NCBI GenBank assembly: GCA_965197865.1
Contig: CBDANZ010000003.1
Coordinates: 496,001 to 560,000, forward strand
Reading direction: 5' to 3'
From: CBDANZ01 sp965197865
GTDB taxonomy: Bacteria; Acidobacteriota; Vicinamibacteria; Vicinamibacterales; CAVVIG01
DNA: 64,000 bases
The notes under the pieces were generated by a model. It was not told the DNA's origin, did no database searches, and saw nothing but the letters and a program-made list of their open reading frames with translations. This document shows positions 35,808 to 44,402 of this stretch, piece by piece. The position numbers were made by a program, and so were the translations under genes. The first letter of the stretch is position 1. Every line of letters starts with the position of its first letter.

Positions 35808-35837
35808 GTATATGGCCGCGCCATCCGGCGCCGTCAA
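35807..35837 (-). promoter_or_regulatory. promoter of the metal-efflux operon
   Basis: TATACT (35807-35812) with TTGACG (35832-35837) 19 bases upstream on the minus strand. The transcription start would fall in the operator, so repressor binding would block initiation. The long spacer is also seen at some metal-regulated promoters. Confidence 0.5.
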
Positions 35838-35944
35838 GAGCGCAACGACCTGCTCGCCGGCCGGTTCGTTCCGAGCGTGCGACTACACATTTTTCCAGGG
35901 TTCGGATAGCATTTTCATTTGGCGTCCTCGCGACGCCCTTTTCG

Positions 35945-35972
35945 CAAGAGTAGCGCAGGACGGTAGGCCTGC
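35945..35972. repeat. REP-like GTAGCGC element
   Basis: GTAGCGCAGGACGGTAGGCCTGCAC forms a short hairpin (GCAGG...CCTGC) of the family also seen near 2846, 40764, 58202 and 61001. It sits just before the ABC transporter start. Confidence 0.5.
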
Positions 35973-35986
35973 ACAGGGAGTTCCTC

Positions 35987-36982
35987 GTGATAGAGGTTCA
36001 GCACCTCACAAAACGCTACGGCCGTTTCACGGCCATCGAAGACGTGAGCTTCCGCGTCGAGCGAGGCGAGATTCTCGGCTTCCTCGGCCCGAACGGTGCC
36101 GGCAAGACGACCACGATGCGCGTCCTCACCGGCTACATGCCGGCCACCGAAGGCCGAGCGTTTGTTGCCGGATTCGACGTGTTCGATCAACCCATCGAGG
36201 CGAAGCGCCGCACCGGATATCTGCCTGAAACGCCGCCGCTCTACCCCGACATGACGGTCGCCGACTATCTCGCCTTCGTGGCGAAGATCAAAGGCGTGGC
36301 GTCGGCCGACCGGAAGGAGCGCCTCAAGGCAGTGATGGAGCGCACCCGTATCGACGACGTGGCGACACGGCGGTGTTCAACGCTGTCGAAAGGGTATCGG
36401 CAGCGCGTCGGGCTGGCCCAGACACTCATTCACAACCCTGACGTGTTGATTCTGGACGAACCGACGGCCGGTCTCGACCCGAAACAAATCATCGAGACGC
36501 GGCAGCTCATCAAGGGACTGGCCGGCGACCACACGATCATTCTCAGCACACACATCCTTCCGGAAGTCTCGCAAACCTGCCAGCGGGTGGTCATTATCAA
36601 TAAAGGTCACGTCGTCGCTGTGGACACACCGGATAATCTCACTGCCCGACTGAAAGGATCGGAAACCATGTACGTGCAGGTCGATGCCGCAGGTGTCGAC
36701 GCCGGAGCAGAGCTAGGCCGGCTCGCCGGCGTTACCCGCATCGTCGAGTCCGATCGACGCGACGGCGTCGTCGGCTTCGAGATCGAAAGCGACCGCGGCC
36801 GTGACATCCGCCGCGACCTCGCGCGCGCTATCGTCACGAGCGGATGGGGGCTGCTCGAGCTCAGGCCCATGCGAATCAGCTTGGAGCAGATCTTCTTGTC
36901 ATTGACGACGTCGGAAGCGCCGACAGAAGCGTCCGCTTCAGATGCGCGGGTGCCGGAGCCGGAGGAGGCCGCGCATGAGTAA
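35987..36982 (+). CDS. ABC transporter ATP-binding protein (GldA-like)
   Basis: A 331-residue ATPase: Walker A GPNGAGKTTTMR (about residue 34), Q-loop GYLPETPPLYPDMTV, signature LSKGYRQRVGLAQ, Walker B VLILDEPTAGLDPKQ and H-loop STHILPEVS. The C-terminal 100 residues contain the extra domain found in ABC-2 gliding or export ATPases. It starts at GTG 35987 after GGGAG, and its end overlaps the permease gene by eight bases. With the next three genes it forms an ABC-2/GldG/DUF4340 locus, known from Bacteroidota gliding genes and widespread elsewhere with unknown cargo. Confidence 0.92.
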   Translation: MIEVQHLTKRYGRFTAIEDVSFRVERGEILGFLGPNGAGKTTTMRVLTGYMPATEGRAFVAGFDVFDQPIEAKRRTGYLPETPPLYPDMTVADYLAFVAKIKGVASADRKERLKAVMERTRIDDVATRRCSTLSKGYRQRVGLAQTLIHNPDVLILDEPTAGLDPKQIIETRQLIKGLAGDHTIILSTHILPEVSQTCQRVVIINKGHVVAVDTPDNLTARLKGSETMYVQVDAAGVDAGAELGRLAGVTRIVESDRRDGVVGFEIESDRGRDIRRDLARAIVTSGWGLLELRPMRISLEQIFLSLTTSEAPTEASASDARVPEPEEAAHE

Positions 36983-37742
36983 TGTTCTCGCGATTGCGCA
37001 GAAAGAGCTGAAAGCGTACTTCGCTTCGCCGATTGCCTACATCGTCATTGGCTTGTGGGCGCTGCTCTACGGCTATTTCTACAGCAGCCTACTCGGGTAT
37101 TTCGTTCGCCAGAGCATCCAGGGAAGCCAGTTCGGTGGCCCGCAGGCTCTGAACATCAACGAGCAGATGCTCCGGTTGCTCTTTCAGAATGTGACGATCC
37201 TGGTGCTGTTCCTCATGCCGATGATCACGATGCGTACTTACGCCGAGGAAAAACGGTCGGGGACCATCGAATTGCTGCTCACCTCGCCAGTGACGGATCT
37301 GCAGATCATCCTTGGGAAATTCGTTGGCGCGCTGGGGCTGTACGGAGCGATGCTAGCGGTTACCATCGTCCATATCTTGATTCTCTTCATCTACGGCAAT
37401 CCGGAGTGGAAGCCGATTGCCACCGCATATCTCGGACTGCTCCTGTTCGGTGGCTGTTTCATCTCGGCCGGACTGTTCATCTCCAGCCTCACGAAAAATC
37501 AGATCGTCGCCGGCACGGCGAGCTTCGCCGTGTTCCTGCTCCTGTGGATCCTCGACTGGATGGGAAGCTTTACCGGTCCGACAGTCAGCGCGCTGTTGAG
37601 CTATCTGTCGATCGTCGGACATTTCGACGACTTCTCGAAAGGCGTGATCGACACCACGCATGTGATCTACTACGTGAGCTTCATCACGTTTGGACTTTTC
37701 CTGACCGCGAGATCGGTCGACAGTGAACGGTGGCGGGGCTAA
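36975..37742 (+). CDS. ABC-2 type permease (GldF-like)
   Basis: A 255-residue permease with six membrane segments: IAYIVIGLWALLYGYFYSSL, LFQNVTILVLFLMPMITM, GALGLYGAMLAVTIVHILIL, LGLLLFGGCFISAGLFISSL, AGTASFAVFLLLWILDWM and IYYVSFITFGLFLTA. The sequence MRTYAEEKRSGTIELLLTSP is the hallmark of ABC-2 permeases of the Nos/Gld group. It begins at ATG 36975 within the ATPase gene and its TAA overlaps the ATG of the next gene. Confidence 0.92.
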   Translation: MSNVLAIAQKELKAYFASPIAYIVIGLWALLYGYFYSSLLGYFVRQSIQGSQFGGPQALNINEQMLRLLFQNVTILVLFLMPMITMRTYAEEKRSGTIELLLTSPVTDLQIILGKFVGALGLYGAMLAVTIVHILILFIYGNPEWKPIATAYLGLLLFGGCFISAGLFISSLTKNQIVAGTASFAVFLLLWILDWMGSFTGPTVSALLSYLSIVGHFDDFSKGVIDTTHVIYYVSFITFGLFLTARSVDSERWRG

Positions 37743-39340
37743 TGGTCAATCGAATTTTCGGCATGATCGGCTGGCTTGGCACGGCGTTCGTCCTCGGGTC
37801 GATCGCCATCTGGATGGCCACCCGCACCCGCCTCAACCTGCCGGTGCAGTGGGATCAATACCGGTACTACCTGGCGTGGGCCGGACTTGTGTGCATCCTC
37901 ATCTACATCCTCAGCCAGTGGCGCGAGGTCGGGCAGCTGCTCAGAGGGCGCCAGGCGCGCTACGGCACGCTTGCGGCAACGAACGTGCTCATCGTCCTGG
38001 GCATTCTGGTGGCCGTCAACTACATCGGAAAGAACCAGAACAAGCGCTGGGATCTGACCGCGAACAAACAGTTCAGCCTTTCGGATCAGACCCGCAATGT
38101 GCTGGCGAAGCTCGATGCGCCGCTGCACATCATGGTCTTCGCGCAGGAAACCGACTTCCGAAGCTATCGAGATCGTCTGAACGAGTACGAGTACAACTCG
38201 AAACAGGTCACCACCGAGTACGTCGATCCGGACAAGAAACTCGCTATCGCGAACCAGAACGGAATTCAGCAATACGGCACGATCATCGTTAATCACAGGG
38301 GACGAAGCGAGCGGACGACGTCGAACACCGAGCAGGACATCAGCAACGCCATCATCAAAGTCGTGACCGGCGAACCGAAAAAGGTGTACTTCACGCAGGG
38401 CCACGGCGAGAAAGACATGGCCTCGACGGAGCGGAGTGGATACAACACCATCACGGAAGCGCTGAAGCAGGAAAACTACGGGGTGGAGAACGTCGTGCTC
38501 GCTCAGATGGGCGAAGTGCCCAAAGACGCGAGTGTCGTCGTCATCGCGGGCCCGAGTACCGATTTCTTCCCGTCGGAAATGGACGCGCTCAAGAAGTACC
38601 TCGCCGGCGCCGGCAAGGTGCTGTTGCTGCTGGACCCGCCGGAGAAGGCCGGCGCGTCCCAGACACCCCTTCTGATTGCGCTCGCGCACGATTGGGGCAT
38701 CGACGCGGAAGACACGGTCGTCGTCGATGTGAGCGGCATGGGTCAGTTGCTCGGAACCGACGCGTCGGTCCCGGTCGCGGCCACGTATCCATCGCACCCG
38801 ATTACCGAGCGTTTCGCGATTCTCACCGCGTACCCGCTCGCGCGTGCGGTTGTGCCAGTGGCTGGCGGTGTCAACGGTCACATCGCTCAGACGTTTGTCG
38901 AGTCGAGCTCGCGGAGCTGGGCCGAGGCTGACATGAAGTCTCTGCTGACAGGGGGCGAGGTATCGATGGATGCGAAGAAGGGCGACAGGCCAGGCCCCAT
39001 TTCACTCGCCGCCGCCGTGTCGGCCGCTACGACGATCGAGGCCAAGTCGGGAGAGAACGCGAACGCGCCAAATCAGGAAACGCGCGTCGTCGTTTTCGGC
39101 GACTCCGACTTCGCATCCAACGGCAATCTCGGCATCCAGGGGAATCGCGACCTCTTCATGAACACGGTGGGGTGGCTCTCGCAGCAGGAGGATCTGATTT
39201 CGATCCGGCCGAAGGAACCCGACGACCGGCGCATCATACTGACGGCGGCGCAGCAAAGCAACATCGTGTGGCTTTCGCTGTTCTGGATTCCAGCTATCAT
39301 CTTCGGCACGGGCGTCTACGGCTGGTGGCGGAGGCGATAA
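37742..39340 (+). CDS. GldG-like ABC transporter auxiliary protein
   Basis: A 532-residue protein with three N-terminal membrane segments (GTAFVLGSIAIWMA, YYLAWAGLVCILIYIL, LIVLGILVAVNYI), a long extracytoplasmic GldG/ABC-type region, and a C-terminal helix (IVWLSLFWIPAIIFGTGVYG) ending in WWRRR. Family blocks are RWDLTANKQFSLSDQT, VYFTQGHGEKDM, VVVIAGPSTDFFPSEMDAL and RVVVFGDSDFASNG. It is inferred to work with the ABC-2 pair. The start overlaps the permease stop as TAATG; a GTG at 37730 is a less likely alternative. Confidence 0.9.
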   Translation: MVNRIFGMIGWLGTAFVLGSIAIWMATRTRLNLPVQWDQYRYYLAWAGLVCILIYILSQWREVGQLLRGRQARYGTLAATNVLIVLGILVAVNYIGKNQNKRWDLTANKQFSLSDQTRNVLAKLDAPLHIMVFAQETDFRSYRDRLNEYEYNSKQVTTEYVDPDKKLAIANQNGIQQYGTIIVNHRGRSERTTSNTEQDISNAIIKVVTGEPKKVYFTQGHGEKDMASTERSGYNTITEALKQENYGVENVVLAQMGEVPKDASVVVIAGPSTDFFPSEMDALKKYLAGAGKVLLLLDPPEKAGASQTPLLIALAHDWGIDAEDTVVVDVSGMGQLLGTDASVPVAATYPSHPITERFAILTAYPLARAVVPVAGGVNGHIAQTFVESSSRSWAEADMKSLLTGGEVSMDAKKGDRPGPISLAAAVSAATTIEAKSGENANAPNQETRVVVFGDSDFASNGNLGIQGNRDLFMNTVGWLSQQEDLISIRPKEPDDRRIILTAAQQSNIVWLSLFWIPAIIFGTGVYGWWRRR

Positions 39341-39345
39341 CCAAG

Positions 39346-40695
39346 ATGCGTGGCCTGCGGTCGACCCTTGCGTTCCTTGTCGCCCTCATCGGGCTCGGCG
39401 CCTACATCTACTTCGTCACCTGGAAGCAGGAAGACACCATCTCCTCCGGGCTGGAGAAAGTGTTCGCATCGTTTGAAGCCAACGACGTCCAGGAGCTGAG
39501 GGTCAAGTCGGAGTCGGGTGACGTGACCACGCTGAAGAAAGAAGGCACCGCGTGGCAGATCGTCGACCCGATCCGCGTGCCCGCGTCCGAGTTCGAAGTT
39601 TCCGGCATCACCTCTGCGATCGGCAGCATCGAGGTGATTCGAATCATCGAGGAAGACCGGACAGACCCTGGCGAATACGGGCTCGCGAAGCCTCGGATCG
39701 AGATCGAGTTCGAGACCGTCAACGACAAGCCGTCCGGCAAGCTGCTCGTCGGCCACAGGACGCCCGTCGGTGGAAACATGTACGCCCGGCGCAACGATGA
39801 GACGCGGATCTTCCTCGTCCCCGAGTTCCAGTACGTTGCGCTGAATAAATCGACGTTCGACCTGCGCGACAAAGACCTATTGAAGATCGATCGCGACAAG
39901 GTCGACGGCATCGACGTAAGCCTGACCGACAAGACGACGATTCAGTTCGCGAAAATAGGCAGCGACTGGAAGATCACGAAGCCGCTGACCGTACCCGCCG
40001 ATTCCGGAGAGGTGGCTACGCTCGTCGGCCGTCTGGCTGGCGCGCAGGCGAAATCGATCGTGGCGGACGAGACGACACCTGCCGATCTAAAACAGTACCG
40101 GCTCGATAGGCCTGAAGTGATGGTGACCATCAGGATGGGCAGCGCCAGCGCAACGGTTGCCGTCGGGGCGAAATCGGGTGAGGATGCCGTCTACGCGCGC
40201 GATATGTCAAAGCCGACAGTTGTGACGGTCGAAGCGTCCCTCCTCGACGATCTCAAGAAGCCGGTCAGCAACTATCGCCGGAAGAACGCGTTCGAGTTCC
40301 GCGCCTACAACGCGGCCAGCGCCGAGTTCACCCGAAGCGGCCAGACCGTCGCATTCGAGCGCGTCCAGGGTCAGGGCGAAAACGCACAAGACTCGTGGCG
40401 CCGCGTGAGCCCCAATCCCGGCGACGCGGACAGAAGCAAGATGGAAAGCTTGCTCGCCGGGCTGGCCGACATTCGCGCAACTTCGTTCACGGACTCCACG
40501 GCGAAGACCGGCCTGAACTCGCCGGCCCTGACCGTGTTCGTCAAGTTCGAAGAGGGCAAGAAGGAAGAGCGCGTGACTTTCGGCCAGAGTGGCAACGACG
40601 TGTACTTCACCAGACCGGACCTGCCGGACGCCGGTAAGATTGACGCGCAGAAGTACAACGACGCAATCAAGGCGCTCGACGAGCTCTCGAAATGA
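39346..40695 (+). CDS. DUF4340 domain protein
   Basis: A 449-residue protein with one N-terminal membrane segment (LRSTLAFLVALIGLGAYIYF) and repeated DUF4340 units: QELRVKSESGDVTTLKKEG with WQIVDP, then VDGIDVSLTDKTTIQFAK with WKITKPLTVPAD, each followed by VARL-like helices and an EYGLAKPRIEIEF or QYRLDRPEVMVTI strand. The family is a regular companion of GldG-like ABC loci. It starts six bases after the GldG-like stop. Function unknown; an extracytoplasmic scaffold is plausible. Confidence 0.9.
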   Translation: MRGLRSTLAFLVALIGLGAYIYFVTWKQEDTISSGLEKVFASFEANDVQELRVKSESGDVTTLKKEGTAWQIVDPIRVPASEFEVSGITSAIGSIEVIRIIEEDRTDPGEYGLAKPRIEIEFETVNDKPSGKLLVGHRTPVGGNMYARRNDETRIFLVPEFQYVALNKSTFDLRDKDLLKIDRDKVDGIDVSLTDKTTIQFAKIGSDWKITKPLTVPADSGEVATLVGRLAGAQAKSIVADETTPADLKQYRLDRPEVMVTIRMGSASATVAVGAKSGEDAVYARDMSKPTVVTVEASLLDDLKKPVSNYRRKNAFEFRAYNAASAEFTRSGQTVAFERVQGQGENAQDSWRRVSPNPGDADRSKMESLLAGLADIRATSFTDSTAKTGLNSPALTVFVKFEEGKKEERVTFGQSGNDVYFTRPDLPDAGKIDAQKYNDAIKALDELSK

Positions 40696-40763
40696 CGATG
40701 CCGCCGACCTAGTGTGGGACCAGACGTGTTACGAAATTGAGTTGGACGGAGTCGAAAGCCGAC

Positions 40764-40808
40764 GTAGCGCGGGCTTCTCGGGCCCGCGACGAAACAGGAC
40801 TTCAGTCC
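40764..40808. repeat. REP-like hairpins between DUF4340 and dacB
   Basis: GTAGCGCGGGC-TTCTCGG-GCCCGCGAC (40764-40790) is followed by GGACT-TC-AGTCC (40797-40808). Both are palindromes in a 259-base gap that otherwise holds no gene. There is no T-tract. Confidence 0.6.
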
Positions 40809-40954
40809 CGCTTGCGGCGACACCGCCGGCCAAGCCTGATCGTGCCAAACGCAGCCACGAAAACACGAAGGAAACGAAGACGCACAAAGAAACGGTAGCA
40901 CTACAAGAAATGCCTTCGTGTGCTTCGGGTCTTCGTGGTTGCATTTTGTGACCG

Positions 40955-42466
40955 ATGCGGCTGTTCGAGAAGCGCTTTGCGCTCCCCGCCGTCGCTGCGT
41001 TCCTGGTCGCGTGCGGGGGCGGCCCAAGACCAACAGTCACCCCTGTCGCTCACCCGAGCGCAGCAGTCCGTCAGCTTGAACGCGACATCGCCCGGCTCGT
41101 CGCCGCGCCGGCGCTCCAGCGGAGCATATGGGGTGTGCTCGTGCGCTCGCTCACCCGCAACGACACGCTCTACTCCCTCAACGCGCACAAGCTGCTGATG
41201 CCGGCGTCCAACATGAAGATCGTGACGCTGGCTGCCGCTGCGGAGCGGCTGGGCTGGGACTTTTCGTACGAGACTCGGTTGATCGCCGCCGGGGCAATCG
41301 AGGACGGCGTCCTCAACGGCGATCTCCTCGTCGTCGGCACCGGCGACCCGAGCGTCGACGACTGGGATGGCCAGGCCACCCGTCTCTTCGGCGACTGGGC
41401 CGAGCAGTTGAAAGCGTGCGGTGTCCGCGTCATTGCCGGCCGCGTGGTGGGCGACGACAACTGGTTCGAAGACCAGTTCCTGGGGTCCGGGTGGGCCTGG
41501 GACGATCTCGACAAGGGCTTCGCGACCAGCGTCGGCGCCCTGCAGTTCAACGAGAACACCGCGCAGGTGACGATCGAGCCTGGAGTTGCCAGTACCGAAC
41601 CGGCCAGGGTCGCCGCGGCTTCTCACGGCAGCGGGTTGGTCATCCGCAACCTGGTGCGCACGGGCGAGGCGGGTTCCGCGGCGTTGGTCGAAACCCGGCG
41701 CGCTGTAGGAACAGCCGTCCTCGAGCTCCGCGGTTCCATTCCACTGGGCGCGGCGCCGATCGTGCGCAATGTGTCGGCCTACAACCCCACCCTGTACTTC
41801 GTGACAACGCTGCGCGACCGTCTGATTGGGGCCGGCATCGACGTGCGCGGCGAGGCCATGGACATCGACGACCTTGCAGAGCCGCCGCCGCGCGAGAGCG
41901 GAACGCTTCTTGTCAGCCATCGCTCGCCGCCGCTCTCAGATCTGGCCCAGACGATGATGAAGTTGAGCCAGAACTTGTTCGCGGAGAGCCTGATGAACGC
42001 CGTGGGCGCATCGGACTCGACGTCTGTGGACGGCGGAACAAACGATGGCCCTGGCACGGTTCGGACGATCCTCCAGGCATGGAACATCCCAGACTCGAGT
42101 GTCGTCGTCGCGGACGGTTCCGGGTTGTCGCGCTACAACCTTGCAACGCCCGATGCGCTGGTCACGATTCTCACACATGTGTACCACGACGACCGTCTGC
42201 GGGATCCGTTCGAAGCGGCCCTTCCGATCGCCGGCCAGGACGGCACGCTTGCGCAGCGCATGAAGGGAACAGTGGCACAGGGCAACGCCCGCGCGAAAAC
42301 TGGAGCGTTCTCCAACGCACGAGCGGTTTCCGGATATGTGCGGACGGCAGACGGCGAACCGCTCGTCTTCTCGATCATTGCGAACAACTTCGGCTCGACG
42401 GGCGACGTCGTCGAGGAGACGACCGACGCCCTCGTTGTCCGACTGGCTGAGTTCTCGCGGCGTTAG
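40955..42466 (+). CDS. dacB: D-alanyl-D-alanine carboxypeptidase/endopeptidase (PBP4 family S13)
   Basis: A 503-residue periplasmic penicillin-binding protein that trims or cuts peptidoglycan peptides. It has a lipobox-like signal (VAAFLVAC), active-site SxxK in MPASNMKIVTLAAA, SxN in MMKLSQNLFAESLM and KTG in RAKTGAFSNARAVSG. The long insert between SxxK and SxN is typical of S13. GTGDPSVDDWD and VSAYNPTLYFVTTLRDRL are further family segments. ATG at 40955 gives the signal peptide. It is preceded by a 259-base gap. Confidence 0.93.
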   Translation: MRLFEKRFALPAVAAFLVACGGGPRPTVTPVAHPSAAVRQLERDIARLVAAPALQRSIWGVLVRSLTRNDTLYSLNAHKLLMPASNMKIVTLAAAAERLGWDFSYETRLIAAGAIEDGVLNGDLLVVGTGDPSVDDWDGQATRLFGDWAEQLKACGVRVIAGRVVGDDNWFEDQFLGSGWAWDDLDKGFATSVGALQFNENTAQVTIEPGVASTEPARVAAASHGSGLVIRNLVRTGEAGSAALVETRRAVGTAVLELRGSIPLGAAPIVRNVSAYNPTLYFVTTLRDRLIGAGIDVRGEAMDIDDLAEPPPRESGTLLVSHRSPPLSDLAQTMMKLSQNLFAESLMNAVGASDSTSVDGGTNDGPGTVRTILQAWNIPDSSVVVADGSGLSRYNLATPDALVTILTHVYHDDRLRDPFEAALPIAGQDGTLAQRMKGTVAQGNARAKTGAFSNARAVSGYVRTADGEPLVFSIIANNFGSTGDVVEETTDALVVRLAEFSRR

Positions 42467-43030
42467 GAGCGGCACCACGGTGTGGCGCGTAGCAGCTCAC
42501 CTGACGTAGCGCAGGTCCTTAGAGCTGACAGCCGCAGCGCGTGTGAGGGCGAGGCTGAAGACTCGCACTACTTCAGGAGGTTAGGAAATCACCCTCATCA
42601 TCGGCGTGACTTGCCCGGTAGTCCGCACTGGCACGGCAGTCGCATAGCCCTGTGGCCAAGCGTAATCGACGATGTAAACGTTGACGGGAGTGTTGGTCCT
42701 CTTCGGTGGCATCCTTGCGGCCTGCGCGCTCATCACGCTCTTTCGACTGGCTGGCGCGCCGCAAGAACCGGCAGGCCGGGCATCGGCCGACGGCGTAAGA
42801 CGGCGCAAGGATCACGCCACGCGATCCTCACGCGCATTGCACTTCCCTGTAGCGCAACAGGCCGGGTCCTGCGGACCCAGCTGATCCGGCGGGTCCAAGC
42901 ACCCGCCCTACGTACTACATGGAAGCGTAAGCGATTCTAGTCTGGTGCGCTTGATGCTTCGATATATCCTTTCGCGTTATTCCCGAGCCTGGCGAACCAA
43001 TCTCTGTACCGCGGATTCGTACTCACAAGA
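42467..43030. other. intergenic stretch with repeat debris
   Basis: No convincing gene. It contains imperfect GTAGCGC-type palindromes (42500-42575; also GGGTCC-TGC-GGACCC near 42870 and GGCGGGT...ACCCGCC near 42890). A short hydrophobic frame at about 42690-42750 (VLVLFGGILAACALITLFRL) looks like a membrane segment but has only TTG/GTG starts and an Arg-rich tail, so I do not call it. Confidence 0.4.
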
Positions 43031-43702
43031 CTAGTGCAGGAGCAGCGGGTCTGCCGCGCCCGCTTCAGCAAACCCTTTGGCCCGCAGCACGCAGCTGTCG
43101 CAGCGGCGGCACGGAGCACCGTTGGGCAGCGGGTCGTAGCAGCTGTGAGTGAGGCCGTAATCGAGGCCGAGCTCGAGCCCGCAGCGGATGATTCCCCCCT
43201 TCGTCAGCGCGATGACCGGCGTGTGCACCCGGAAACGAGCGCCCTCGACGCCGGCGCGGGTCGCCAGCGCCGCCAGCGACTCGAACGCCTTGATGAACTC
43301 GGGACGACAGTCGGGATAGCCGGAGTAATCGAGCGCGTTGACCCCGATCACGAGGTCGCGCGCTCCCAGCACTTCGGCCCAGCCGAGCGCTAGGGCCAAC
43401 AAGGCCGTGTTTCGCGCGGGGACGTAGGTGGACGGGATCCCCGGAGCCGATAAGTCACGATCGCGCGGCACGCGCGTGTCCGACGTGAGCGCGGAGCCGC
43501 CAATGCCCCGCAGGTCGAGGGTCATCTCGAGCCGTTCGCCGACCCCGAGCGCCTCCGCGATCCGGCGGGCAGCCTCGACCTCGCGCGCGTGTCGCTGGCC
43601 ATAGCGGATCGTCAACGCGCTCAGCGAGAACCCCTCGGCCTTCACGATCGCGGCGGCGGTGTAGGAGTCGAGTCCGCCGCTCAGAAGTACTACCGCTCGC
43701 AT
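43031..43702 (-). CDS. queC: 7-cyano-7-deazaguanine synthase
   Basis: QueC makes preQ0 from 7-carboxy-7-deazaguanine with ATP and ammonia, for queuosine in tRNA. The 223-residue protein has the PP-loop VVLLSGGLDSYTAA, the IRYGQRHAREVEAA block, STYVPARNTALLALAL and GVNALDYSGYPDCRPEF. The zinc site is CYDP...CRRCDSC near the C-terminus. queE follows 12 bases upstream on the same strand, and queA lies at 59800. queD, queF, queG and tgt are not in the window. Confidence 0.96.
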   Translation of the reverse strand: MRAVVLLSGGLDSYTAAAIVKAEGFSLSALTIRYGQRHAREVEAARRIAEALGVGERLEMTLDLRGIGGSALTSDTRVPRDRDLSAPGIPSTYVPARNTALLALALGWAEVLGARDLVIGVNALDYSGYPDCRPEFIKAFESLAALATRAGVEGARFRVHTPVIALTKGGIIRCGLELGLDYGLTHSCYDPLPNGAPCRRCDSCVLRAKGFAEAGAADPLLLH

Positions 43703-43714
43703 TGGGTCATTGGG

Positions 43715-44356
43715 TCAGACGCCGCGCGTACCGGGTCCCCAGATGTACTTGTGCAACTGCAATTGAAGTCGCGCGGGGACGCGATCGGCGAGCATCCATT
43801 TCGACAACACCTTCGGATCGAGCACGCCGTGGACAGGTGAGAAGAGCACAGCCGCACAGCACGATGCGAGATCGTACCGGCCAACGACGTCGAGCGCGAA
43901 CTCGTAGTCGTTCCGATCCTGAATGACGAACTTCACTTCGTCGTGCGGCGCGAGCGCCTCGAGGTTGCTCCACTCGTTCCTGCCGTCCTCGCCGCTCGCA
44001 GGACACTTTACGTCCACGATCTTCACAACCTCGCGCGGCACGGAGGCAATCGGTCGGTGGCCGCTCGTTTCCAACATCACCGTGCGGCCTCTCGCTAGTA
44101 GCCGGTCCATCAGCGCATACACATCATCCTGCAGGAGGGGCTCGCCGCCGGTTATTTCCACGAGCGGGCAGCCGAATCGCTCGACCTCCTCGACAACCTC
44201 GTCGATCGACTCTTTACGCCCTTCAGAAAAAGCGTACGCAGTGTCGCACCACGAGCAGCGGAGGTCGCAGGCCGTCAGCCGGACGAAGACACACGGCCGG
44301 CCCGCGCGCGTTGATTCGCCTTGAATCGAATAGAAGATCTCGTTGACGGTGAGCAT
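43715..44356 (-). CDS. queE: 7-carboxy-7-deazaguanine synthase
   Basis: QueE is a radical SAM enzyme that forms 7-carboxy-7-deazaguanine. The 213-residue protein starts LTVNEIFYSIQGESTRAGRP and carries the cluster motif LTACDLRCSWCDTAYAF (C-x3-C-x2-C), then VEITGGEPLLQ and LETSGHRP. The ATG at 44356 was chosen since it gives the family N-terminus; the upstream words are AT-rich repeats (CAGATTGCAGATT). Divergent from the DUF72 gene. Confidence 0.95.
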   Translation of the reverse strand: MLTVNEIFYSIQGESTRAGRPCVFVRLTACDLRCSWCDTAYAFSEGRKESIDEVVEEVERFGCPLVEITGGEPLLQDDVYALMDRLLARGRTVMLETSGHRPIASVPREVVKIVDVKCPASGEDGRNEWSNLEALAPHDEVKFVIQDRNDYEFALDVVGRYDLASCCAAVLFSPVHGVLDPKVLSKWMLADRVPARLQLQLHKYIWGPGTRGV

Positions 44357-44402
44357 CAGATTGCAGATTTCTAAAATCAGCAACCTCCATTATCCTACGC
44401 TC

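Noticed and set aside
42581..42808. Minus-strand frame ending VRTTGQVTPMMRVIS
   Set aside because: The last 30 residues look protein-like, but the rest does not, and there is no start signal; at best it is a relic.
42681..42884. Small membrane protein on the plus strand
   Set aside because: A hydrophobic run is present, but only TTG or GTG starts exist, the tail is Arg-rich debris and no family resemblance is seen.
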